DNA of 64,000 nt, taken from CAYMZZ01 sp044463125. GTDB lineage: Bacteria; Bacteroidota; Bacteroidia; Chitinophagales; Chitinophagaceae. Each line of letters starts with the position of its first letter. The first letter of the stretch is position 1. The position numbers and the translations under genes are program-made. The notes under the pieces were generated by a model. The model was not told where the DNA came from, did not search any database, and saw nothing but the letters and a program-made list of their open reading frames with translations. This document shows positions 1 through 7,816 of this stretch, piece by piece. Where the stretch lies: contig JBIQMS010000016.1 of the NCBI GenBank assembly GCA_044463125.1, positions 15,756-79,755 on the forward strand, given 5' to 3'.

Positions 1-1804
1 GGGGATAAAGACTTCGGAGATCGATGATCTCAATTTTATTAGCGAGTTCACGCGCGGCTCCCAGCGCCCAATGCACACCCATACCATAAGTAATAACGAG
101 GACCGAATCGCCGCGACGGATATTTTCTTCACCCGCATGTTGCACTATTCTCGCTTTACCAAGAGGAACTATATAATCGGCCGAGGGTTCCGGAGTTCGG
201 GCCGCTTCGGTACCCGGCACTTTGCTCCAGTAAAGACCTTTATGTTCCAACATCACTACCGGATTACCATCATAGTAAGCGGCCTTCATCAAACCCTTCA
301 TATCAGCGGCATTAGAAGGATATACTACTTTGATACCTTTGATGCTGAGCAGGGTAGTTTCCACGCTGCCGCTATGATAGGGTCCGCCTCCGCCATAAGC
401 GCCAATGGGTACCCGCAGAATCATTGACACCGGGAAACGGCCACATGTGAGGTAGGAACTCTTGCTGATTTCCGTGACCAGTTGATTGATACCTGGGTAG
501 ATATAGTCTGCAAACTGCACTTCCACGATGGGCTTTACCCCCACCGCGTTTAAACCAACGGTGCTACCCACGATATATGCTTCCTGGATGGCAGTATTAA
601 ATACACGGTCGTTGCCAAACTGATCCGCCAGTGTAGCGGCTTCACGAAAAACGCCACCGAGCCGTTGGCCCACATCCTGACCATACAATACCAGCTCGGG
701 ATGTTGCTGCATCAATTCGCGAATGGCAAAGAGCGCGGCATCCACCATCACAATTTTGGAGGCTCCTGCGGGAGATCTTTCGCCCACTTCCTCATTTATA
801 TTGTTGTCGGTAAAAACATGCTGTTCGGCAGTAGCCGGATCGGGTTCGGGTGCTGCAACCGCACGTTCAAAATCTGCTTGTACCAAAGCCCTTGCTTCCG
901 ATTCCATTTCCAACACAGCGTCTTCCCCCAACTCAGTTACCAGCAGCGTACGAAGCCTGGTAAAGGGGTCCCTTTGCAGGTGACTTTCCCAATCCTCAGA
1001 GGAACGATAAAATTCCTTTCGCACACCGCTGGTATGGTGTCCGAGCAAGGGTACTTGAGCGTGCACCAGCCAGGGCTTGCGATGCTGCCGTGCTTCCCGG
1101 CACACATACTGCATTATTTCGAAGGAGGCTTCAAAATCGCTGCCATCCACCTGTATCCGGTTCAGGCCCTTGAAGCCGGCGGCAAATTCAAATGCGTTCA
1201 TGGCGCGCGCTTCGGAGGCTGTAACGCTTATTCCCCAATTATTGTCCTGCACCAGGTAAATGATGGGTAACTGATGCAAGACGGCAAACTGCAGGGCTTC
1301 ACTCACTTCCCCCTCGGTCATGCTTGCATCGCCCAAAGAACAAATTACGATTGGCAATTCTCCGGCAGGTCCCTTGCGGAGCCGCGAAGGATCTTGTCGT
1401 TCCCAATATCGTACTCCCTGCGCTATGCCGGTAGTTGGGATGGCCTGCATGCCGGTAGCACTGCTTTGATGGATAATGATAGGCTTATCCTCGCCCCTAT
1501 AATTGGGATGTGAATAGTATTCCCGCCCGCCCGTAAAGATATCCTCCCCTTTGGCGAGCAATTGCAGCATGAGTTCATAGGGACTAAAGCCGAGACCCAG
1601 CAAAAGACTTTCGTCGCGGTAATAGGGACTCACAAAATCCTGTGGCATCAGTTGCAGCGCGGTCGCCAACTGAATGGCTTCATGCCCCCGCGAAGTGGAA
1701 TGTACATATTTGCAGATGGAACGGTTGGCCTCATAGGTTTCAGCCATAACCTGTACCTGCGCCATCCATGAAAAAGCCTTTCGTAATAATGATATGTCCG
1801 TCAT
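1..1804 (-). CDS. 2-oxoacid (2-oxoisovalerate-type) dehydrogenase E1, alpha-beta fusion, 3' end cut by window
   Basis: Thiamine-diphosphate E1 component that decarboxylates a branched-chain 2-oxoacid (or related acid) and passes the acyl group to a lipoyl E2. About 601 residues are readable, starting MTDISLLRKAF; the C-terminus lies beyond base 1. The first half is an alpha-type domain with the ThDP/Mg motif GDASMTEGE...QDNNW, and the second half is a beta-type domain (DAALFAIRELM, GTDVG-like YGQDVGQRLGG, QFADYIYPGINQL, FPVSMILRVPIGAYGGGGPYH). One polypeptide therefore carries both subunits, a known arrangement in Bacteroidota. A TACCTTTG box lies 19 bases upstream of the ATG. Substrate is inferred; a pyruvate or acetoin enzyme is possible. 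Confidence 0.9.
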   Translation of the reverse strand, partial: MTDISLLRKAFSWMAQVQVMAETYEANRSICKYVHSTSRGHEAIQLATALQLMPQDFVSPYYRDESLLLGLGFSPYELMLQLLAKGEDIFTGGREYYSHPNYRGEDKPIIIHQSSATGMQAIPTTGIAQGVRYWERQDPSRLRKGPAGELPIVICSLGDASMTEGEVSEALQFAVLHQLPIIYLVQDNNWGISVTASEARAMNAFEFAAGFKGLNRIQVDGSDFEASFEIMQYVCREARQHRKPWLVHAQVPLLGHHTSGVRKEFYRSSEDWESHLQRDPFTRLRTLLVTELGEDAVLEMESEARALVQADFERAVAAPEPDPATAEQHVFTDNNINEEVGERSPAGASKIVMVDAALFAIRELMQQHPELVLYGQDVGQRLGGVFREAATLADQFGNDRVFNTAIQEAYIVGSTVGLNAVGVKPIVEVQFADYIYPGINQLVTEISKSSYLTCGRFPVSMILRVPIGAYGGGGPYHSGSVETTLLSIKGIKVVYPSNAADMKGLMKAAYYDGNPVVMLEHKGLYWSKVPGTEAARTPEPSADYIVPLGKARIVQHAGEENIRRGDSVLVITYGMGVHWALGAARELANKIEIIDLRSLYP

Positions 1805-1823
1805 AGCCTAACTGGAGTAGGGG

Positions 1824-1831
1824 CAAAGGTA
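1824..1831 (-). promoter_or_regulatory. Bacteroidota -7 box TACCTTTG for the E1 gene
   Basis: On the minus strand TACCTTTG fits the family consensus TAnnTTTG. It lies 19 bases upstream of the E1 ATG at 1804, giving a leader of roughly 12-15 bases. No clear TTG/TTTG -33 element is visible upstream, where the repeat element begins. Confidence 0.55.
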
Positions 1832-1850
1832 ATGCTAACGGACGTAAGTT

Positions 1851-2091
1851 GAGAGACGTTTTACGTTTTACGTTGTACGTATTACGTAGTACGTTTTTTG
1901 GGTTTAGAGTTTAGGGTTTAAGGTTTAGAGTTGAATGGAAGTTTAGAATTGGTTGCAAAAAAAATCTGCGAATATCTGCAGATAACTGATGGCTGAAAAA
2001 AAGGGGCTGGGAAGCGACTAATATAGGTTACTCCGGCAATAATCCTTAAACCTTAAACCCTACGTAATACGTAAAACGTACTACGTACAAC
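1851..2091. repeat. Nested heptad inverted-repeat element (ACGTNNT outside, TTTARRG inside)
   Basis: The left arm (about 1851-1930) begins GAGAGACG, runs through six ACGTNNT heptads, then switches to TTTAGGG/TTTAAGG-type heptads. The right arm (about 2044-2091) is the inverse order: CCTTAAA/CCCTA words, then TACGTAA-type words ending next to the stop codon of the FAH gene at 2092. The spacer contains AATCTGCGAATATCTGCAGA (1963-1982), a near match to which occurs inverted at 49331-49355. This fills the 287-base gap between the E1 and FAH genes; no gene is seen in it. Confidence 0.85.
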
Positions 2092-2703
2092 CTATTTCAC
2101 TTCCAACTTAAACAAACTCTCCTTCTCAATAAACCCTTCGAGTTCGTCGCCTACAACGGCTTCGCCTACTCCGGCGGGGGTACCTGTGAAGATCACGTCA
2201 CCAATATTTACGGAGAAGAAATTGGAGATATAGGAGACGATGCTGTCGAAGCTATGGATCATGAGGTTGGAATTACCTTCCTGCACGCGCTCATTATTCT
2301 TGAGCATGCTGAAGTTGATTTCCTTGCGGTTCTTTATTTCAGAAAAGGGAATCCATTTGCCGATGACGGCGGAATTGTCCCAGGCTTTGGCTTTTTCCCA
2401 GGGCAGCCCTTTTGATTTCAGTTCGTTCTGAATATCGCGTGCCGTAAAATCGATGCCCGCGGTTATAGCATCATAATATTTGTTCGCATATTTTTCCTGG
2501 ATATACTTCCCGTTCTTGCTGATGCGGATAACCAGCTCACATTCGTAGTGTAGTTCGTTGGTGAATTCAGGATAATAAAATGGCGTATGCGGTTGAAGCA
2601 TGGCGCTTTTGGGCTTCATGAATATCACGGGCTCATCCGGCACATCATTTCCCAATTCCTTCGCATGGGCAACATAATTACGACCTACGCAAAAAATCTT
2701 CAT
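2092..2703 (-). CDS. Fumarylacetoacetate hydrolase (FAH) family protein, FAHD1-like
   Basis: 203 residues, the usual size of the single-domain FAHD1/YcgM-type members that hydrolyse acylpyruvates or decarboxylate oxaloacetate. It starts MKIFCVGRNYVAHAKELGN, a hallmark opening for the subgroup. The metal-binding acidic residues are in ECELVIRISK and in GIDFTARDIQ, followed by GLPWEKAKAWDNSAVIG and the C-terminal VIFTGTPAGVG loop. It is a stand-alone cytosolic enzyme: 142 bases separate it from pth upstream, and a repeat element follows its stop within a few bases. The substrate cannot be told from sequence. Confidence 0.9.
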   Translation of the reverse strand: MKIFCVGRNYVAHAKELGNDVPDEPVIFMKPKSAMLQPHTPFYYPEFTNELHYECELVIRISKNGKYIQEKYANKYYDAITAGIDFTARDIQNELKSKGLPWEKAKAWDNSAVIGKWIPFSEIKNRKEINFSMLKNNERVQEGNSNLMIHSFDSIVSYISNFFSVNIGDVIFTGTPAGVGEAVVGDELEGFIEKESLFKLEVK

Positions 2704-2845
2704 AATCCAGGCGGTTGTTATTTAAATACATCGGATACTTTCCTTAGGATGGTTCATCCCATATATTCATTAGAATCAATAAGTTAATTGGATTTTATGA
2801 CCGTGAAAAGGTCAGGCTGCTAAAATAAGTAATGTGTATGACTTC

Positions 2846-3421
2846 TCATAAAGAAAACTGTTTATTATTTACCTGGTTCATAGCCATCTGAACCCCAATC
2901 GTAGCGAACTGCTCAATCACTTCCACGCATTTTTCTATTTTCAGCTTCACGAGGGCCTCTTCTTCCAGTCGCCATCTGGAAAGCACATAATCGGCCTGCA
3001 TCCCTTTGGGGTAATTGTTGCCGATACCAAACCGAAGCCGGGGAAACTCGGCGCTGGCCAGGGTTTCGGTAATGCTTCGCAAACCATTATGTCCCCCATC
3101 GCTGCCGCCGGGGCGCAAGCGTAGTTTTTCGAGGGGCAGGGCCAGGTCATCGGTGATCACCAACAATCTGTCGGGACTGATTTTTTCCTTGTCGAGCCAG
3201 TATTTGATCGCTTTACCGCTCAGGTTCATATAAGTGGTGGGGCAAATGCATACAAAGGTTTTGCCCTTCCATTTCACCTCGGCCCGGTAGGCCAGCCGGT
3301 CGGTTTGGAAATTGCCTCCATGCTTCAGCACAAAAGCCATCACCACATCGAATCCTATATTGTGCCTTGTATGCGCGTATTCGTTGCCAACATTTCCCAG
3401 GCCTGCGATCAGAAATTTCAT
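2846..3421 (-). CDS. pth: Peptidyl-tRNA hydrolase
   Basis: Releases tRNA from peptidyl-tRNA that has dropped off the ribosome. 191 residues from MKFLIAGLGNVG at 3421. Family residues are visible: the Asn in GLGNVGNEYAHTRHNIGF, the catalytic His in TRHN, PTTYMNLSG, the Asp in DDLALPL, and GGSDGGHNGLRSI. An in-frame extension to 3481 exists, but it only reads through the rplY terminator hairpin, so the shorter start is chosen. A TTTTTGCACTATG string directly upstream looks like a near-leaderless promoter (ATTTTTG in place of TAnnTTTG). The order prs-rplY-pth is widespread in bacteria. Confidence 0.95.
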   Translation of the reverse strand: MKFLIAGLGNVGNEYAHTRHNIGFDVVMAFVLKHGGNFQTDRLAYRAEVKWKGKTFVCICPTTYMNLSGKAIKYWLDKEKISPDRLLVITDDLALPLEKLRLRPGGSDGGHNGLRSITETLASAEFPRLRFGIGNNYPKGMQADYVLSRWRLEEEALVKLKIEKCVEVIEQFATIGVQMAMNQVNNKQFSL

Positions 3422-3450
3422 AGTGCAAAAATGGAATATTCTTTCAAACA

Positions 3451-3482
3451 AATGCCTGTACCATTGGCATGGTACAGGCATT
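3451..3482 (-). terminator. Perfect 14-bp hairpin between rplY and pth
   Basis: AATGCCTGTACCAT (3451-3464), a 4-base loop, and ATGGTACAGGCATT (3469-3482) form a perfect stem. On the minus strand it is followed by TTTGTTTG. It lies 44 bases past the rplY stop and 30 bases before the pth start, so it can end the prs-rplY transcript and leave pth to its own promoter. The weak T-tract makes an attenuator or processing site possible. Confidence 0.75.
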
Positions 3483-3525
3483 GTATTATTGGTCGAATTC
3501 AGAAATCTACATTCCTGATCCCTGC

Positions 3526-4119
3526 TTATTTCTTGGCTTCAGCGGCCTTGGGCGCAGAAGCTTCTTCCTGCTTCAACTGACGGGTCATCACTACTGAAGC
3601 GATAGGAATACGGGGTGAGTTCAGAATTTCAAAGTTCTCAGCCACCACATCTTCCACGCGGATATTACCGTTCAGTTCCAGATCGTCAATGGGCACTTCA
3701 ATGGCTTCCTTCAGGTGTTTGGGAAAGGTCTTTACTTTCAGGGATTTCATTTTTGAAACCAGTCGGCCACCTTCTTTTACACCTTTGGATGCACCCACCA
3801 GCTTGATGGGAATATCGGCAACTACTTTTTTGTCTTCAACCAGTTCCAGCAGGTCAACGTGAATCAGTTGATCGCTCACTTTATCAAACTGCAGGTCCTT
3901 CAAAATGGTGCGGTAAGACTTTCCGTCGAGTTTGATTTCGGCGATCTGGAAATTAGGTGTGTACACCAGGTTCTTAAATTCGGCGGCAGGTGCGGCAAAA
4001 CTTACCTCCTGGGGTCCTCCGTAAATTACACCAGGCACCAGTCCCTGAGAGCGGAGTTGCCGGGTGGAGCTTTTCCCGAATCCGGTCCTCAGTTGTCCTT
4101 CGATTGTAATTGTGTTCAT
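3526..4119 (-). CDS. rplY: 50S ribosomal protein L25 (general stress protein Ctc type)
   Basis: 197 residues, the long form with an N-terminal 5S-rRNA-binding domain (about 1-90; STRQLRSQGLVPGVIYGG is the conserved RNA-binding loop) and a C-terminal TL5/Ctc-type beta domain (DIPIKLVGASKGVKEGG, PIDDLELN). A low-complexity tail rich in Ala, Glu and Lys ends the protein. It begins 27 bases after the prs stop, so the two are probably co-transcribed, and a strong hairpin follows. Confidence 0.95.
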   Translation of the reverse strand: MNTITIEGQLRTGFGKSSTRQLRSQGLVPGVIYGGPQEVSFAAPAAEFKNLVYTPNFQIAEIKLDGKSYRTILKDLQFDKVSDQLIHVDLLELVEDKKVVADIPIKLVGASKGVKEGGRLVSKMKSLKVKTFPKHLKEAIEVPIDDLELNGNIRVEDVVAENFEILNSPRIPIASVVMTRQLKQEEASAPKAAEAKK

Positions 4120-4146
4120 TGTTATGTTGTTTAAATGTTTACATGC

Positions 4147-5097
4147 CTAAAGGCTGGTTCTTCGCTGCGAGTGAACAAAAAGGCTGGTGATGCTCTTGTT
4201 TTCAAACGCATTGCGGATAGCCACGGCGAAGAGTTCTGCTACGGTGATCACCTTTATCTTCTCACTTTCCTTGCGAAGGGGTATGGTGTCGCAAACAACA
4301 ACCTCTTCCAGCACACTGTTTTCCAGGTTTTCGTAGGCCTTGCCACTGAGTACAGGGTGGGTAATCAAAGCTCTAACGCTTCGGGCCCCCTTATCCTTCA
4401 TCAGTGCGGCACTCTTGGCCAATGTGCCTCCGGTATCGCAGATATCATCGATGATCACGATATCCCGGTCGGTCACATCCCCTATCAGGGCCATACTGGC
4501 GATCTCGTTGGCACGTTTGCGGTGCTTATCGCAGATCACCATTTCAGCATTGAAGTAGTTGGCGATTTCCCTGATGCGGTTGGTCGCCCCTACGTCGGGG
4601 GCCGCAAAGGTAAGGTTTTCCAGCTGTAGATTCTCAATATAAGGAATAAAAACTGCATGGCTGTCGAGATGGTCAACCGGGATATCAAAATAGCCCTGGA
4701 TCTGGGGAGCATGGAGGTCCATGGTAATGATCCGGTCGGCTCCTGCGGCGGTTAACATATTGGCTACCAGCTTACTGCCTATAGCAACCCGGGGTTTATC
4801 CTTCCGGTCCTGCCGGCCATAGCCGTAATAGGGAATTACGGCGATTACTTTATAAGCCGAAGCACGGCGGGCGGCATCAATCATCAGGAGCAGTTCCAGA
4901 AGATTATCGGCCGGCGCATTGGTACTCTGGACCAAAAAAACAAAGTCTCCCCGGATACTTTCCAGGAAGACAGGACATATTTCGCCATCGCTGAAATGCT
5001 GGATGGCGATCTTACCAGGTCGGGTGCCATATTTCAGGCAAATATTTTCGGCTAACTGGCCGGAGCTGGTGCCGGCGAATATTTTGGCTGACTGCAT
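4147..5097 (-). CDS. prs: Ribose-phosphate pyrophosphokinase
   Basis: Makes PRPP from ribose-5-phosphate and ATP for nucleotide, His and Trp synthesis. 316 residues, normal for class I. Visible motifs are FSDGEICPVFLESIRG (ATP-contacting region), YYGYGRQDRKDKPR (flexible loop), MDLHAPQIQGYF, and the PRPP-binding loop IVIIDDICDTGGTLAKSA. It leads a prs-rplY unit. The upstream 110 bases separate it from a small membrane-protein gene on the same strand; no clear promoter box was found there. Confidence 0.97.
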   Translation of the reverse strand: MQSAKIFAGTSSGQLAENICLKYGTRPGKIAIQHFSDGEICPVFLESIRGDFVFLVQSTNAPADNLLELLLMIDAARRASAYKVIAVIPYYGYGRQDRKDKPRVAIGSKLVANMLTAAGADRIITMDLHAPQIQGYFDIPVDHLDSHAVFIPYIENLQLENLTFAAPDVGATNRIREIANYFNAEMVICDKHRKRANEIASMALIGDVTDRDIVIIDDICDTGGTLAKSAALMKDKGARSVRALITHPVLSGKAYENLENSVLEEVVVCDTIPLRKESEKIKVITVAELFAVAIRNAFENKSITSLFVHSQRRTSL

Positions 5098-5206
5098 GGG
5101 TATTAACTGATACTCCGGCTACTAATACCGGAGCGGCGAAGATATTAATATCGATGCAATCAGCGGTTTGACGGCTGATAAAATGTGGAAATTAAAATCA
5201 ACCGGC

Positions 5207-5428
5207 TTAGCGCACCACTACCGCACTGGAAACCTGTAGCGGCATATTATTTTGACCGCTGGCCAGATTCTGTGTCTGTGTGGTTTGCACTCCTGTTTCT
5301 GTATCATTCAGACTGTGAAAGATAGAGGAACAGATAAAAATGGAAAGGAATAGTACCACTACATACATCACGGCAAAGAAGAGTACGGGGTGCAGCGCGC
5401 CCATGGATGAGGAGGACCTGGATTTCAT
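5207..5428 (-). CDS. Small single-span membrane protein, function unknown
   Basis: 73 residues from the ATG at 5428 (MKSRSSSSMGALHPVLF). A TTG codon 27 bases further upstream could extend it, but the ATG is the better start. One strong hydrophobic segment (LFFAVMYVVVLFLSIFICS, about residues 15-35) follows a short Ser/Arg-rich cytoplasmic start; the tail is polar and Gln/Thr-rich. It is transcribed toward prs and divergent from radC. I do not recognise a family. The codon pattern and well-placed membrane segment favour a real gene. Confidence 0.6.
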   Translation of the reverse strand: MKSRSSSSMGALHPVLFFAVMYVVVLFLSIFICSSIFHSLNDTETGVQTTQTQNLASGQNNMPLQVSSAVVVR

Positions 5429-5536
5429 ACAATACAGATTTTTGGGGTTCTTCAAAAAAATTGGATTCTGTGTTTTTCCCGCAATCGGCGTGAAAATTCA
5501 CCTTTCATTGATAAAAATAGAAGTTAAATTAATGGG

Positions 5537-6229
5537 ATGCAAGCGCAGAAGTACTCAATAAAGCAATGGGCAAAAGACGAAAGACCCCGCGAAAAATTAC
5601 GCATGTTGGGTGCATCCACGCTCAGCAATGCCGAACTGTTGGCCATATTGCTTCATAGCGGCACCCGAACCGAGTCGGCGCTTGACCTGGCACGCAATAT
5701 CATGTCAGGAGCAGGCAACGATATTGTGTTACTCAGCAAAATGCCCGTGAAAGAATTGCAGAAAATCAAAGGAATAGGCCAGGCCCGGGCCATGACCATT
5801 ATTGCGGCGTTCGAGCTGGGCCGAAGAAGGCAACTGAGCACCTCCCCTACCCGCCAGATCATGCGCAACAGCTCGGAAATGGCAGGCTTTCTAAAGCCGT
5901 TGCTCGAAGATTACCGGCATGAAGTGTTTGGTGTAGTATTCCTGAACCGGGCCAATAAAGTAAACCATTTCGAGATCATCAGCCAGGGTGGTATTTCCGC
6001 TACTGTAGTGGACACCCGCATCATCATCCGCAAGGCGCTGGAATACGATGCGGTAAACCTGGTCCTTTGCCATAACCACCCCTCGGGCAACCTCCGACCC
6101 AGCGGAGCCGATCACAGTCTCACCCAAAAAATCAAAGAAGCCGCCACATTCTTCGAAATAAAAGTGCTGGATCACCTGATCATCAGCCAGGAGGGATATT
6201 ATTCCTTCGCCGATCAGGGAGAGCTATGA
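5537..6229 (+). CDS. radC: RadC family JAB1/MPN+ domain protein
   Basis: 230 residues, full length for RadC/YicR. The N-terminal UPF0758 helical region carries an HhH-like stretch (LQKIKGIGQARAMTIIAAFELGRR). The C-terminal MPN+ domain keeps the JAMM metal motif HNHPSGNLRPSGAD with the upstream Glu-containing strand (HEVFGVVFLNRANKV). Despite the name, a repair role is unproven; the fold is that of Zn-dependent deubiquitinase-like peptidases. The stop codon TGA (6227-6229) lies inside the terminal TGAGAGA of the following repeat element. Confidence 0.93.
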   Translation: MQAQKYSIKQWAKDERPREKLRMLGASTLSNAELLAILLHSGTRTESALDLARNIMSGAGNDIVLLSKMPVKELQKIKGIGQARAMTIIAAFELGRRRQLSTSPTRQIMRNSSEMAGFLKPLLEDYRHEVFGVVFLNRANKVNHFEIISQGGISATVVDTRIIIRKALEYDAVNLVLCHNHPSGNLRPSGADHSLTQKIKEAATFFEIKVLDHLIISQEGYYSFADQGEL

Positions 6230-6390
6230 GAGAATGTTTTACGTTATACGTTTTACGTAGTACGTTTTTTTGTTTAAGGTTGAGGGTTTAAAGTTTAATG
6301 TTATCCAATGGTCAACCTTAAACCTTAAACTTTAAACTCTAAACCCCAAAGAACGTATTACGTATAACGTACTACGTATAACATCTCTCA
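6228..6390. repeat. Nested heptad inverted repeat between convergent radC and DUF3467 genes
   Basis: Outer ends read TGAGAGAATGTTTTACG on the left and, on the opposite strand, TGAGAGATGTTATACG on the right. Inside are ACGTNNT heptads, then GTTTAAGG/TTTAAAG heptads, a short spacer near 6300-6310, and the inverse order. The TGA stops of both flanking convergent genes are part of the terminal TGAGAGA. As a long imperfect hairpin it could act as a bidirectional terminator. Confidence 0.85.
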
Positions 6391-6696
6391 CGCTTGCGCC
6401 GTCGGGCCACCAAAATTCAATGGCAAATTCACTTCTTCCAGGTCGCGGATGCTGCCATTTACTGATTCGAATTTGGCTATATTTTCCGTGAGCGCTTTCA
6501 TCAGCCTTTTGGCATGCTGGGGGGTGAGAATTATGCGCGACTTTACTTTGCTCTTGGGTGTGCCGGGCATCACGTTTACAAAATCCACTACAAACTCGGC
6601 ATGGGAATGCGTGATGATCGCCAGGTTGGCATAAAGGCCTTCGGCAATCTCTTCTGAAATTTCAATATTGAGCTGGTTGGGTTGTGTATCAGACAT
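6388..6696 (-). CDS. DUF3467 domain protein
   Basis: 102 residues, typical for DUF3467 proteins, which are small, soluble and uncharacterised. The conserved core is visible: EISEEIAEGLYANLAIITHS, EFVVDFVNVMPG, SRIILTPQHAKRLMKAL, and NIAKFE. No signal peptide or membrane segment is present. It is a single-gene unit with a convincing promoter upstream (TTG, 19 bases, TACCTTTA) and a palindromic repeat at its end. Confidence 0.88.
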   Translation of the reverse strand: MSDTQPNQLNIEISEEIAEGLYANLAIITHSHAEFVVDFVNVMPGTPKSKVKSRIILTPQHAKRLMKALTENIAKFESVNGSIRDLEEVNLPLNFGGPTAQA

Positions 6697-6721
6697 AAAA
6701 ATAATTGCGTTGAATAAAGCA

Positions 6722-6751
6722 TAAAGGTAGCGATCCTCATCATTCCTCCAA
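6722..6751 (-). promoter_or_regulatory. Promoter of the DUF3467 gene (TTG-N19-TACCTTTA)
   Basis: On the minus strand TTG (6751-6749) is followed after 19 bases by TACCTTTA (6729-6722), close to the Bacteroidota consensus TTTG/TTG-N19..21-TAnnTTTG. The predicted start leaves a leader of about 20-25 bases before the ATG at 6696. Confidence 0.65.
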
Positions 6752-6772
6752 TGATGTCATCTTGCAAAAAGC

Positions 6773-6800
6773 AGAAAGCGACCCCATGGGGTCGCTTTCT
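6773..6800 (-). terminator. Terminator of the SusC/SusD/DUF1735 operon
   Basis: A perfect 28-base palindrome with arms AGAAAGCGACCCCA, followed on the minus strand by GCTTTTTGC. It lies 25 bases beyond the stop of the last gene of the uptake operon and upstream of the DUF3467 promoter, as expected for a rho-independent terminator. Confidence 0.85.
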
Positions 6801-6825
6801 TATTCAACTATGAACGGTAATCGGA

Positions 6826-7791
6826 TTAAGGACGGGCTCCTTTATATTCCATATGCCAGTCGAAAGAAACACGGGGTGCTGGCAGGGGAACGGATGCCGG
6901 CTGGTACATAAAGAATTTCACGTCGATATCGCGTGTTACGGGATCCCATTTATTGGTACCGCTGTTGTCCAGCTCTGCATAACGGCCATTGCTGGCGGGC
7001 TGTCCATAAATATTCACCACAGAAGTTACTTCACCATTCGCATTAAAGGTGAAAACCGGGCTATAACCACCATAGCCACTCACTGCGCCAGCGTTGAGGA
7101 TCGGAATGAAATAATCCACCCAGTAATCGGGATCATAACCAGCTACAGAAGAAGCGCCGGTTGTGATCAGGTGATAGTTCATGGGGAACAGGCCATCCAG
7201 TGCCGCAGCGGCATCGGTCATGGTACCTGTTACCTCATAAGCGCCATCATAATCGTTTTTGATCAGCACGTTAACGATGCCGTAACCAGTACCCGCAGAA
7301 GGTTCACCCACGGTAGTCTGCGTAACTTCGAGACCAAAAGCATAGGACTTGGAAAGATCCAGCAGGCTTTTATCGATCGTTACCGAGATACCGCGATTGA
7401 ACTCGCCGGAAGCGAGGGTGAGCGTCCAGGTATTGCCGTTAACGGTTACACCTGATGCAGCGGGAATGGTGAATGAGCCGGGAGGCAGCAATTCGTACTC
7501 TGTACCATTATCCGCATTATAGGCATCCAGGAATGCCTGTGAATTGGTAATGGTAATGGTGGCCTCTTTGTTAATGTCGGCATTTGTATTGGCATCGCGC
7601 AGTACGCTGGCGATCTTAATTGTTTCAACTGTAGGGTTTACGTCCAGCGCCAATACTACAGGATCCGGACCTCCTTCAGTCAATTTAATCAGGGTTTTTC
7701 CACCGCCGTCTTTGATCTCGGCTTTCTCGCAGGAGAAGAGCAGAGCCGATGCGGCCAGGAACATACCATATTTTAAAAATGTCTTCTTCAT
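6826..7791 (-). CDS. DUF1735-domain surface lipoprotein of a SusCD operon
   Basis: 321 residues. The signal peptide ends in a lipobox (ASALLFSCEKAEIKDGG), so it is probably lipidated. An N-terminal DUF1735-type beta domain follows (ALDVNPTVETIKIASVLRDANTNADINKEA; NSQAFLDAYNADNGTEYELLPPGSFTIP), then a C-terminal beta domain with a Trp-rich end (WHMEYKGARP). Proteins of this type are encoded next to SusC/SusD and are thought to bind ligand at the cell surface, like SusE/SusF or BT_3987-like proteins. It starts 25 bases after the susD stop and is last in the operon before a strong terminator. Confidence 0.88.
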   Translation of the reverse strand: MKKTFLKYGMFLAASALLFSCEKAEIKDGGGKTLIKLTEGGPDPVVLALDVNPTVETIKIASVLRDANTNADINKEATITITNSQAFLDAYNADNGTEYELLPPGSFTIPAASGVTVNGNTWTLTLASGEFNRGISVTIDKSLLDLSKSYAFGLEVTQTTVGEPSAGTGYGIVNVLIKNDYDGAYEVTGTMTDAAAALDGLFPMNYHLITTGASSVAGYDPDYWVDYFIPILNAGAVSGYGGYSPVFTFNANGEVTSVVNIYGQPASNGRYAELDNSGTNKWDPVTRDIDVKFFMYQPASVPLPAPRVSFDWHMEYKGARP

Positions 7792-7816
7792 ATAAATTAA
7801 TTAATTGAATGAAAGA

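Noticed and set aside
1885..1930. TTTAGGG-like words resembling plant-type telomere repeats
   Set aside because: They are short, degenerate, occur as inverted pairs in many internal gaps, and do not lie at a replicon end.
3422..3481. N-terminal extension of pth (20 residues)
   Set aside because: The extension reads through the rplY hairpin, and the family start MKFLIAGLGN is at 3421.
5110..5130. CTCCGG ... CCGGAG hairpin upstream of prs as a terminator of the small membrane-protein gene
   Set aside because: The stem is only six base pairs with a nine-base loop and has no T-tract.
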